NCBI GenBank assembly: GCA_964561495.1 | Contig: CAZLPW010000021.1 | Coordinates: forward strand, 1-32,661 | Reading direction: 5' to 3' | Length of the DNA stretch: 32,661 nucleotides | From: CAZLPW01 sp964561495 | GTDB taxonomy: Bacteria; Fidelibacterota; Marinisomatia; Marinisomatales; UBA1611 | In this document: positions 25,631 through 32,661 of the stretch, one piece after another | Layout: each line of letters begins with the position of its first letter | Position numbering within the stretch: position 1 is the stretch's first letter | The notes under the pieces: model-generated | The model's database searches: none | What the model was told of the DNA's origin: nothing | What the model saw: only the letters and a program-made list of their open reading frames with translations | Program-made: the position numbers and the translations under genes

Positions 25631-25822
25631 ATGAGTTCAAGGAAAATATTAAATCTGTTTGTATGCCTTAGTTTGTTTTTTTGTGCCTTAGTTTGTTTTT
25701 ATTACGCCTTTGAATACAATAAAAAATCAGAAAATTTTAGCCATTTGATAATGCTAGCTTTATTTTCTATCTGGGCTGGATGTGATTGGTTTCTCAAAGT
25801 TGTAAAAAATAAACTTGATTAA
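25631..25822 (+). CDS. small two-helix membrane protein
   Basis: A 63-residue protein, ATG 25631 preceded by AAAGG with suitable spacing. It has two predicted membrane helices (about 7-28 and 38-56) joined by a short polar loop (YNKKSENFSH). I recognise no family. A 17-base direct repeat lies within the first helix coding region. The 22-base distance to the upstream dehydratase and 6-base gap to the aldehyde dehydrogenase suggest co-transcription. Confidence 0.6.
   Translation: MSSRKILNLFVCLSLFFCALVCFYYAFEYNKKSENFSHLIMLALFSIWAGCDWFLKVVKNKLD
25664..25700 (+). repeat. 17-base tandem repeat, period 20, inside a small membrane gene
   Basis: TGCCTTAGTTTGTTTTT occurs at 25664-25680 and 25684-25700. 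Because the period of 20 is not a multiple of three, the two copies are read in different frames (LSLFF and ALVCF regions), yet both give hydrophobic residues, so the repeat extends the membrane helix without breaking the frame. Confidence 0.7.
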
Positions 25823-25828
25823 TTTAAT

Positions 25829-27208
25829 ATGAACAAAAAACTAATATCTATTAATCCTACAAATCTAGAAATAGTGAATTCCTATAATGTCCATGATGAC
25901 TCTGAGGTTTCTGATATTATTCTAAAGGCATCTAAAATTCAATCTGAATGGATGAAAAATGACCTAGATTTTAGACTAAGTTGCTTGGAAAAAGTGTCTA
26001 GTATATTAAATGATAATTGTAATTACTATGCAAAACTTATGGCTTTAGAAATGGGTAAACCTGTTAACCAAGGTATCTCTGAAATTGAGAAATGTATTTT
26101 TCTTTGTAAATATTATCAGGATCAATCAAAAAAAAATTTATTGAAAAAAGATATAAAAACAGAAAATTATAAAAGTTATATATTATATGAACCGCTAGGT
26201 TTAATTCTTGGTATAATGCCTTGGAATTTTCCCTTTTGGCAAGTTTTTCGTTTTGCAATCCCTAGTTTGATTACAGGAAATGGGGTGATATTAAAACATG
26301 CTTCTAATGTCCAAGGGTGTGCGAATGTCCTAGAAGAAATATTTTTCCAATCAGGATGTCCACAAAATTTGTTCAGTAATCTTATTATTCCTGGATCAAG
26401 AGTGAGGATGGTAATAGAAAACAATCATATATCAGCAGTTACTCTAACTGGGAGTACACCTGTTGGTAAAAGTGTGGCATCAATTGCATCTAATAATCTA
26501 AAAAAAACTGTAATGGAGTTAGGTGGGAGCGATCCTTATATTGTTTTAGATGATGCTAACCTAAATCAAGCTATAAATTCATGTATTTCAGGCAGATTAA
26601 TTAATGGAGGACAAAGTTGCATTGCTGCAAAAAGAATAATTATTACTAAGAAGAATCATTCGAAATTTATAAAAATTCTTAAAGAAAAATTATTAACTAA
26701 AGTAATGGGTGATCCATTTGATGAAGTTGATTTAGGTCCCATGGTTTCTGTAGAGGCTAGAGATATAATTCATAGGCAAGTATTAAAATCTGTTGATGAA
26801 GGCGCTGATTTGATTTTAGGCGGCAAATTAATTAATGATAAAGGTGCATTTTATCCAATAACGCTTCTTGATAATGTATTGCCTGGTATGACTGCATTTG
26901 ATGAAGAAATTTTTGGACCTGTTTTTTCAATAACTATTGCTAATGATGAACAAAATGCGATTGATTTGGCTAATAACACTGAATTTGGATTAGGAGCATC
27001 AGTGTTTACAGCAGATATAGAAAAAGGTGAATTTATAGCATCAAAAAAACTTTTTGCAGGATCTTGTTTTGTAAATGATTTTGTAAAGTCAGATCCGAGG
27101 CTTCCTTTTGGTGGAATAAAAAACTCAGGCTATGGAAGAGAACTATCATATTTTGGTTTAATGGAATTTGTAAATGTAAAAACCATTATCGTAAATAATA
27201 TCGAATGA
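25829..27208 (+). CDS. NAD(P)-dependent aldehyde dehydrogenase, succinate-semialdehyde type
   Basis: A soluble aldehyde dehydrogenase of 459 residues that oxidises an aldehyde to an acid. Catalytic residues are all present: N133 in MPWNFPFW, K156 in ILKHASN, E230 in VMELGGSDP and the nucleophile C264 in NGGQSCIAAKR. The sequence order DFVKSDPRLPFGGIKNSGYGRELS resembles the Sad/YneI class of succinate-semialdehyde dehydrogenases. The substrate is inferred, not proven. Starts six bases after the small membrane protein and overlaps the next gene by four bases (ATGA). It has no evident link to glycan synthesis and may mark the end of that cluster. Confidence 0.88.
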   Translation: MNKKLISINPTNLEIVNSYNVHDDSEVSDIILKASKIQSEWMKNDLDFRLSCLEKVSSILNDNCNYYAKLMALEMGKPVNQGISEIEKCIFLCKYYQDQSKKNLLKKDIKTENYKSYILYEPLGLILGIMPWNFPFWQVFRFAIPSLITGNGVILKHASNVQGCANVLEEIFFQSGCPQNLFSNLIIPGSRVRMVIENNHISAVTLTGSTPVGKSVASIASNNLKKTVMELGGSDPYIVLDDANLNQAINSCISGRLINGGQSCIAAKRIIITKKNHSKFIKILKEKLLTKVMGDPFDEVDLGPMVSVEARDIIHRQVLKSVDEGADLILGGKLINDKGAFYPITLLDNVLPGMTAFDEEIFGPVFSITIANDEQNAIDLANNTEFGLGASVFTADIEKGEFIASKKLFAGSCFVNDFVKSDPRLPFGGIKNSGYGRELSYFGLMEFVNVKTIIVNNIE

Positions 27209-27738
27209 TATTAAAATACGATGTGATCAAAAAGCGTTTTTTTTTCTTTTTACTGTATGGTCTTTGTATAATTAGTGCACAAAGCAATAGATTGTTTTGG
27301 GATGGTAGAGATTGGAAGAGAGTTAGTAAAACAGTTGACTACAACATTGAAAACACGATACGAGTAAAAAAAGCATATTTAGATGGACTTCTTGATGGTC
27401 GACTTTATGGATATTTAAAGACATGGGCTGTTGATAAAGAAATAGCTGATAAAGTTTTTAATGAAACAGTCGATTACCTTAATACAAGAGAATTAATTAA
27501 AAGTATTGATAATTTTTATGAAGATCCTGTAAACGGATATATCCCTGTAGCATCTGCAGTTATAATAGCAAATATGTATGCTGAACGAATTCCATTAGCT
27601 TTAATAGATGAATACATAAATTTTACCCGACAATGGATTAATGACCTTATTTTAGATTTAGATACTTTGAATTATTCTAAGCTTTTAGAAGATAAATTTT
27701 TGAAACACGAAAGTAAAAAAATCAATCTATCCGAATAA
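27205..27738 (+). CDS. secreted protein of unknown function
   Basis: A 177-residue protein. ATG 27205 overlaps the dehydrogenase stop as ATGA. The N-terminus (KKRFFFFLLYGLCIISAQS) is a signal peptide with a likely cut after AQS. The mature part is helical by appearance: KTVDYNIENTIRVKKAYLDG, then YEDPVNGYIPVASAV and LIDEYINFTRQWIND, without cysteines or known catalytic motifs. I do not recognise the family. It converges with, and overlaps by 17 bases, the secreted protein on the opposite strand. Confidence 0.65.
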   Translation: MILKYDVIKKRFFFFLLYGLCIISAQSNRLFWDGRDWKRVSKTVDYNIENTIRVKKAYLDGLLDGRLYGYLKTWAVDKEIADKVFNETVDYLNTRELIKSIDNFYEDPVNGYIPVASAVIIANMYAERIPLALIDEYINFTRQWINDLILDLDTLNYSKLLEDKFLKHESKKINLSE

Positions 27739-28123
27739 GACCTGCATTTTTATGCCATGTGAAAATTCTTAGATCTCCCATATATTTTACTTTAGAAACT
27801 CTAAATTTATAATCATGTGGTTTGTTTTTATTAAGTGAATAAATTGAACTTTTTGTCACTTTAAATCCAGTCTGTAATGGTGGTTCGTATTCGTGGAGTA
27901 GTATAATCTTTTTTTCGTTAATTAAGTTTCCCTCACCATTAAATTCTGAAATAAACCCCTCCAGATACTCTATTGGTTTTTTTAGACCATTTTCAACTTC
28001 AATATTAACTATTACTTTTGCTCCATCAACTAGTCTAGGTCGAACTTCAATTAGGAACGGTCTCTCTATTGCTAATAGGAGCGAAAATAAAATTAATTGG
28101 CTAAAAAAATATCTTTTAGTCAT
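27722..28123 (-). CDS. secreted protein of unknown function, convergent
   Basis: A 133-residue protein on the minus strand. The N-terminus (MTKRYFFSQLILFSLLLAIE) is a signal peptide. The remainder looks like an immunoglobulin-like beta sandwich: VDGAKVIVNIEVENGLKKPI is reminiscent of domains that begin VxVxVxNxxxxxI, as in FxLYD-like folds, then YKFRVSKVKYMGDLRIFTWH. No catalytic residues are visible. Regulation could come from the 226-base divergent spacer to its right, which it shares with the PorZ-like gene. The 3' end overlaps the opposite gene by 17 bases. Confidence 0.6.
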   Translation of the reverse strand: MTKRYFFSQLILFSLLLAIERPFLIEVRPRLVDGAKVIVNIEVENGLKKPIEYLEGFISEFNGEGNLINEKKIILLHEYEPPLQTGFKVTKSSIYSLNKNKPHDYKFRVSKVKYMGDLRIFTWHKNAGLIRID

Positions 28124-28215
28124 GTCTCAAAATTAAGGTATTTATTATAAAAATAAAGTATTTGATATTGTTATATTTTGTTTGGATAAAAATTTGAATC
28201 TTACTTTTTCTTAAG

Positions 28216-28246
28216 TTAATACTCACTGAAGTTAATGCAGTATTAA
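28216..28246. promoter_or_regulatory. inverted repeat in divergent intergenic region
   Basis: TTAATACT (28216-28223) and AGTATTAA (28239-28246) are perfect 8-base inverted arms with a 15-base spacer. They lie midway in the 226-base spacer (28124-28349) between the minus-strand secreted protein and the PorZ-like gene, where divergent promoters are expected. This could be an operator for a dimeric regulator. I cannot identify the promoters with confidence, and the rest of the spacer holds nothing recognisable. Confidence 0.35.
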
Positions 28247-28349
28247 ATTATGTGAATATAACAAGATAAGATTTAATTTTCTTTTCGGATTTTATTCCAT
28301 AATAAATAGCATAATTAATATCAAAAAAGATCTTTACATTATTTTAATT

Positions 28350-30725
28350 ATGATGAGAAATTTTTATTGTCTTATTTTTTATTTATCCGTTTTAGTTTGT
28401 CAAGTTAGGATTGGTGATTGGAAATCACTTACCTCAACTTTACTTATAAAGCAAATATCTATGAAAAATAATAATATTATTGCGGCTACCTCTGGTGGTC
28501 TTATTAGCGTAGATAAAGAAACTAAAGAAGTAACCACACTTACTACTATTGAAGGTTTAGAGAGTGTGAATCTTAATGCAATATCAATTGATCATTTAGG
28601 CCAAATTTGGATAGGAGGTTCTTCTCCTTATGGATTTATCCAGATTTATAATTTGGAAAAAATGAAAACTATTAAAATATTTGATTATGGAGTAACTGAA
28701 ATTCATAATTTTCAAATTTTAGATTCTTTAGCATTCTCTCTTTATAGGGATGGTCAAGATATGGGGATTATGAAATTTATTTTTGACACTAATTGGGAGT
28801 ATAGAGATAGCTATAGAAATTTTTTGCCCGAAATGGGACAGATATATTGTTTTACAGCTACAAACACACATATCTATTTAGGTACTGATAATGGAATATG
28901 GATTGGTAATATTTTACTTAATCTTAAAGATCCTAATAGCTGGATAAGATATAGCGATGTGATTACTGGGAAAGTGACTGGAATACATAAAATGAATAAC
29001 TACATTTTAGTTTCGACTGAATTGTCATTAATAAAAATTGATTTAGAAGACACTACCAATAATAATATTAGTACACTAGAAAATAATTTGGTTGAATTCG
29101 GATTTGAATTGGTATATCTTGATTCATTGGGGTTTTGGTTAGCGAAAGGCGATAGGCTTATTTGGAATAATAATAATGGTACAAAAAATGAATTTTCCAT
29201 GGGAAGTATTATAACTTCTTTATTCAGGGAAGAGGCCTCAATTATTATAGGTACAGAAAGAGGGCTGAAAATATTTCCTAGTAATGAGGGTAATAACTAC
29301 TTTGTTAATATGGAATCCATAATCCCAAATAACCCTGAGGTTTCTAGATTTTCATCTATTGAAGTTCTAGATGATGGAAGGCTTGTTTGTGGAAGTAGTA
29401 GGGGCATTTCTATATATGACGATAATCAAGGTTGGAGAAATATATTAGAAATCGAAATTTTGGATTCAGATACTATTAATCAAGATTATGACTATTCAAA
29501 ATTTATAGCAGACCTAGTTCCATACGATTTTGGTGAATATATTTCGGATATTGAACAAGGGCCAGATGGTCTTTTATATTGTGCAATTCGTGGTGCAAGG
29601 CTAGAAAAATTTAACCCCACACGAACTGGTGGAGGTGTCATAGTGGTAGATATTGATAATCCTATGAATATATCTGTCATTGACACGACTTATCTTAGCT
29701 ATGGTGATAGCCAAGAAACGCCCTACCTAGTTATATTAGATTTAGAATTTGATTCAAATGGAAATCTCTGGGTTGTTGATCCGTATTCTATTTATAAGAA
29801 AAATCCACTTCATGTCCGTTCACCCTCAGGCATTTGGAAACATTATGGCTCTTCAGAAACATCGGTAAAGATTAGTCAATCCCCTATCTCAATTACTTTT
29901 GATTCATGGAATAGACCTTGGTTATCTGCTTTTCAAGCTGAGGAGGCTAATTTAGGTATATATCCAAACGGTGGTCTTTTCATGCTAGATTATGATGGAT
30001 TACCATTTAATCCAGAATCATTTTCTTGGCATAAAATTATATCTGAAGGTACGGTGTGGTCAGTTGCTATGGGAGAAAATGATAGAATCTATTTCCTCAC
30101 GCCTTCTGGGTTAAACTATTATGATTTGAGAGAGAATATTAATCCAATTGTTCGTGAGAATCCGTATTCATATTTTCCTAATATTTCATTTGGGAATGGT
30201 TCTGGAATTAAAATTGATCCAAATGGTAATATATGGACATATTCTAGGAACCAAGGTTTACACATCCTTTTAGAAAATACTACTTATTGGCCAGATATAA
30301 ATGGTTTTAGAACTTCAAATAGTCCTCTTCTATCGGACGAAGTTTTTGATATTGATTTTGATGAAGAAAAGAGTTTAGCATATATTGCCACTGGAAATGG
30401 AATAAATATTTTGCGCATACCATTTGGAAAGAAAAAGAAAAACTTTTCTAATGTTATAGTCTACCCTAGTCCTTTTTATTTGCCTACAGATAAACCTCTA
30501 ATAGTTGATGGGCTACCATTTGAGTCTTCAATGATGATTATGACTTTAGATGGAACAGTAGTTAGAAAAATAAAAAATAATGGTATAAGCATAAATGGTG
30601 ATCAGTTGTCTTGGAATGGTATGGATAATGAAGGAGATTATGTTTCTAGTGGAGTTTATTTAATTTCTATTTATAGTTCTAATGGAATTAGTACTACAGA
30701 AAAAATAACAGTAATCAGAAGGTAA
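28350..30725 (+). CDS. porZ: PorZ-like double beta-propeller, type IX secretion associated
   Basis: A 791-residue secreted protein: a signal peptide (about 1-19), many short blades with the pattern of two-component-regulator propellers (IAATSGGLISVDKETKE, GTDNGIWIGN, GTERGLKIFP, ATGNGINILRI), and a C-terminal beta domain of about 85 residues (NVIVYPSPFYLP... SSGVYLISIYSSNG...ITVIRR). The starting segment WKSLTSTLLIKQISMKNNNI, in parts, and the TIEGLESVNLNAISID stretch match the N-terminal propeller of PorZ. In Porphyromonas, PorZ (776 residues) is an outer-membrane-exposed type IX component that binds A-LPS for the PorU sortase. Here, size and architecture agree. Starts at ATG 28350 or 28353; converges with the deaminase gene, 15 bases apart. 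Confidence 0.72.
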   Translation: MMRNFYCLIFYLSVLVCQVRIGDWKSLTSTLLIKQISMKNNNIIAATSGGLISVDKETKEVTTLTTIEGLESVNLNAISIDHLGQIWIGGSSPYGFIQIYNLEKMKTIKIFDYGVTEIHNFQILDSLAFSLYRDGQDMGIMKFIFDTNWEYRDSYRNFLPEMGQIYCFTATNTHIYLGTDNGIWIGNILLNLKDPNSWIRYSDVITGKVTGIHKMNNYILVSTELSLIKIDLEDTTNNNISTLENNLVEFGFELVYLDSLGFWLAKGDRLIWNNNNGTKNEFSMGSIITSLFREEASIIIGTERGLKIFPSNEGNNYFVNMESIIPNNPEVSRFSSIEVLDDGRLVCGSSRGISIYDDNQGWRNILEIEILDSDTINQDYDYSKFIADLVPYDFGEYISDIEQGPDGLLYCAIRGARLEKFNPTRTGGGVIVVDIDNPMNISVIDTTYLSYGDSQETPYLVILDLEFDSNGNLWVVDPYSIYKKNPLHVRSPSGIWKHYGSSETSVKISQSPISITFDSWNRPWLSAFQAEEANLGIYPNGGLFMLDYDGLPFNPESFSWHKIISEGTVWSVAMGENDRIYFLTPSGLNYYDLRENINPIVRENPYSYFPNISFGNGSGIKIDPNGNIWTYSRNQGLHILLENTTYWPDINGFRTSNSPLLSDEVFDIDFDEEKSLAYIATGNGINILRIPFGKKKKNFSNVIVYPSPFYLPTDKPLIVDGLPFESSMMIMTLDGTVVRKIKNNGISINGDQLSWNGMDNEGDYVSSGVYLISIYSSNGISTTEKITVIRR

Positions 30726-30740
30726 ATTATTTTTAATGAT

Positions 30741-31778
30741 TTAAACAAAATTTTCGTCATATTGATTTAAAATTATATCTATTATTTTTTTCTTTATTGA
30801 ATTATTAATAAATGCGCTTTCCATAGCCATAATAGTGATGCTCTTAAAATCTTGTAGACTAAGACCAAATAGGTTATTTGCCAATATCATTTCTTTAGTC
30901 AAAGTCGTATTTGAAATAAGACGGTTATCGGTATTTAATGATAAAATAATACCCATATCATAATATATTTTTAGCGGATGTTCTTTTAATGAATTAACGC
31001 ATTTTGTTTGCCAGTTTGATGTCAGGCAAATTTCTAAAGGAATTTTTTTATTTTTAACTGTATTTAATAATTTATTATTCTCTTTTAATCGAGTACCATG
31101 TCCAATTCTATCAGCGCCGCAATCATAAATTGCTTGATAAATTGAGGAAGGGCCTTCTGCTTCACCAGCATGTATTGTACACTTTAAATTATTGTCTTTA
31201 ATAAGTTTAAATGCGTTTTTATGCTTTTTTGCGGGAAAATATTTTTCAGGACCTGCAAGATCAAAACCTACAACTCCATGGGTTTTATAATTAATTGCTA
31301 GTTCTGCTAGTTTTAATGAGTTTTCAGGAGACATATTTCTAATGCCACAGATTATTATCCGAGATTTAACACCATATTTTTTTTCTCCCTTTTTTAATCC
31401 TTTATTAACAGCTTTTATAGACATTCCAGGCGTCATACCAGAATTAATGTGGAATATTGGTGAGAATCTGACTTCAATATAAACTATATTTTCTTTATAG
31501 ACATCTTCAATTAATTCAAAAGCAAATCTTTCCAATGCATCTGGGTTTTGCATTACGCTAAGTGTTATTTTAAATTTTTTTAAATACTCTTCTAGTGATG
31601 ATTGCTTTCCTCCAATTTTGATAATTGAATCCAGAGCTTCAATTTGCTTTGAGGGGATATATATATTATCAATTTCTGCCTGATCGATTATAGATTTTGT
31701 TCTAATGCTACCATCTAAGTGACAATGTAACTCAACCTTTGGTATTTTTTTAATTTGATTTGTAGAGACTTTTTTCAC
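30741..31778 (-). CDS. add: adenosine deaminase
   Basis: A cytosolic zinc hydrolase of 345 residues deaminating adenosine (or deoxyadenosine) to inosine. Metal and catalytic residues are in place: H18 and H20 in ELHCHLDGS, HAGE (203-206, catalytic E206), the metal-site H227 in RIGHGTR, and D284 in LNTDNRLIS. The position after the metal aspartate is Asn rather than the Asp found in mammalian enzymes; NTDNRLMS-type sequences occur in bacterial members, so activity is expected. The start is GTG at 31778-31776 on the minus strand. It lies downstream of the OPT-family gene, separated by 65 bases, so an operon is possible. Confidence 0.9.
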   Translation of the reverse strand: MKKVSTNQIKKIPKVELHCHLDGSIRTKSIIDQAEIDNIYIPSKQIEALDSIIKIGGKQSSLEEYLKKFKITLSVMQNPDALERFAFELIEDVYKENIVYIEVRFSPIFHINSGMTPGMSIKAVNKGLKKGEKKYGVKSRIIICGIRNMSPENSLKLAELAINYKTHGVVGFDLAGPEKYFPAKKHKNAFKLIKDNNLKCTIHAGEAEGPSSIYQAIYDCGADRIGHGTRLKENNKLLNTVKNKKIPLEICLTSNWQTKCVNSLKEHPLKIYYDMGIILSLNTDNRLISNTTLTKEMILANNLFGLSLQDFKSITIMAMESAFINNSIKKKIIDIILNQYDENFV

Positions 31779-31843
31779 TTAATAAAAAAAGGAATTCTTA
31801 TTAATCGATTTAGTTTTGTTTTATAAATAATAAAATTATTCTA

Positions 31844-32660
31844 TTAAGTAATTTGCTTTATTTTTGAGTTCTGGTAAAGATACCAAATTGTAATTACACT
31901 AGCTGAAATAGTTAAACCTGTTACTAAATATGTATCTATTCCAAGATTAATTTTTGTTATTCCTGCAGCTGCAATAAAAGCAAGTAAAATACCCATTAAA
32001 GATTCACCAGCTATTAGTCCTGAGGATAATAAAACGCCGTTTTGAAGTTTGGTGTCTGAATTTTCAAAATAATTATTTTTTGAAATAAAATGTGCAATTA
32101 TGCCACCGACTAAAATTGGAGTAGCCAACCCAAAAGGGAGATACATTCCTACTGCAATTGGCATAAGATGCAATCTGAAATTATCTAATTCCTGAGTCTC
32201 TTTTTGTTTATATAAATTGTTTTCTAAGCTGGTAACTCTTTCTTCTAAATTATACCAATACACAAGAAAAGAGTCTGCAATTAAAATTATAACCCCTAAG
32301 ACTACTCCAATTGCTACCATATTCCAAGGCAATAAACCATCTCCAAAAAATCCCTTAGCAAGACTTGCAAATAGACCAGCCTGTGGAGCAGCCAGCTCTC
32401 TTCCTCCTATCCCTCCAGGAGTATTTTCATGGAGGAGCTGCATTATAGGTGCCATCACAAGCGATGCAACTGCTATGCCTAGGATTTGCATAATTTGTTG
32501 CTTATAAGGACTAGCGCCTACAATTTGTCCTGTTTTTAGATCATTGCAGACATCACCAGATGTACATGCAGCACAACAGACAATTGCTGCAACACCGAGG
32601 GTTGCGACCATTCCTTCTGTTCCAGAAAAACCGAAAATATAAAGTAGACCCCCAGTAAAC
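31844..32660 (-). CDS. OPT-family transporter, C-terminal part, runs off the window
   Basis: The C-terminal ~271 residues of an oligopeptide transporter (OPT) family membrane protein on the minus strand. The frame is open to the right edge of the window and continues the protein (FTGGLLYIFGFSGTEGMVATLGV, in parts), so the start lies outside. Visible: AAIVCCAACTSGDVCNDLKTGQIVGASP, characteristic of bacterial OPT proteins, then several hydrophobic helices and the loop LVGGIIAHFISKN with GLIAGESLMGILLAF, the conserved end of the family. Substrates of OPT proteins are oligopeptides or metal-siderophore complexes; which applies here is unknown. It is probably transcribed together with the deaminase gene. 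Confidence 0.85.
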   Translation of the reverse strand, partial: FTGGLLYIFGFSGTEGMVATLGVAAIVCCAACTSGDVCNDLKTGQIVGASPYKQQIMQILGIAVASLVMAPIMQLLHENTPGGIGGRELAAPQAGLFASLAKGFFGDGLLPWNMVAIGVVLGVIILIADSFLVYWYNLEERVTSLENNLYKQKETQELDNFRLHLMPIAVGMYLPFGLATPILVGGIIAHFISKNNYFENSDTKLQNGVLLSSGLIAGESLMGILLAFIAAAGITKINLGIDTYLVTGLTISASVITIWYLYQNSKIKQIT

Positions 32661-32661
32661 A

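Noticed and set aside
31779..31804. TTAATAA/TTATTAA inverted repeat just before the adenosine deaminase start
   Set aside because: Seven A/T-only base pairs with a 12-base spacer is common by chance in DNA this AT-rich.
32217..32507. A 96-codon open frame on the plus strand
   Set aside because: Antisense to the OPT transporter gene, with low-complexity translation; a shadow frame.
1..32661. CRISPR arrays, tRNA or rRNA genes, transposases, phage genes
   Set aside because: No regularly spaced repeats, cloverleaf-like segments or mobile-element motifs were recognised on either strand.

Overview
The window is a strongly AT-rich stretch of bacterial DNA with tightly packed genes, almost all on the + strand. 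Many neighbouring genes overlap by 1-20 bases and few have a Shine-Dalgarno sequence. A PorZ-like double-propeller protein with a FlgD/type-IX-secretion-like C-terminus, together with the base composition and weak SD signals, suggests the FCB superphylum, such as Bacteroidota or an AT-rich marine lineage like Marinimicrobia. This placement is an inference of moderate to low confidence.

Positions 1-25600 hold a surface polysaccharide (O-antigen or capsule) cluster. It opens with the 3' part of a Wzt-type ABC exporter ATPase, cut by the window edge and apparently frameshifted. There follow a glycosyltransferase (GT), a methyltransferase, two more GTs, two adjacent nucleotidyltransferase-fold proteins (5021-7139), a GT-B protein, a GT2 and an exostosin-like protein. 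A CDP-hexose block comes next (10280-14607): glucose-1-phosphate cytidylyltransferase, CDP-glucose 4,6-dehydratase, an RmlC-like cupin, an SDR with a non-standard catalytic motif, and a WecE-like sugar aminotransferase. After it lie a GT4, an O-antigen polymerase/ligase-like membrane protein, a WaaE/KdtX-like GT2, another GT4, an ExoA-like GT2 and a Wzi-like outer-membrane barrel. The block ends with a PglE/PglC/PglF-like set (aminotransferase, phosphoglycosyl transferase, membrane 4,6-dehydratase) that probably makes and loads the first, UDP-derived amino sugar onto undecaprenyl phosphate.

Positions 25631-28123 hold a small two-helix membrane protein, a succinate-semialdehyde-type aldehyde dehydrogenase and two secreted proteins of unknown function that converge and overlap at their 3' ends. 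A 226-base divergent spacer (28124-28349, the longest gene-free stretch) carries a perfect 8-base inverted repeat. PorZ-like protein follows at 28350-30725. On the - strand, an adenosine deaminase and the C-terminal part of an OPT-family transporter (running off the right edge) close the window.

The observations that stand out are: (1) the PorZ-like gene close to a surface-glycan cluster, suggestive because PorZ in Porphyromonas binds the A-LPS used to anchor type IX cargo; (2) two adjacent nucleotidyltransferase-fold proteins among GTs; (3) a CDP-sugar block with an aminotransferase but no RfbH, whose cupin and SDR lack obvious catalytic residues; (4) several genes whose conserved N-terminus has no ATG/GTG/TTG in frame, implying ATT/ATA starts or one-base indels at the start codon. 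No rRNA, tRNA, CRISPR array, transposase or phage gene was seen.
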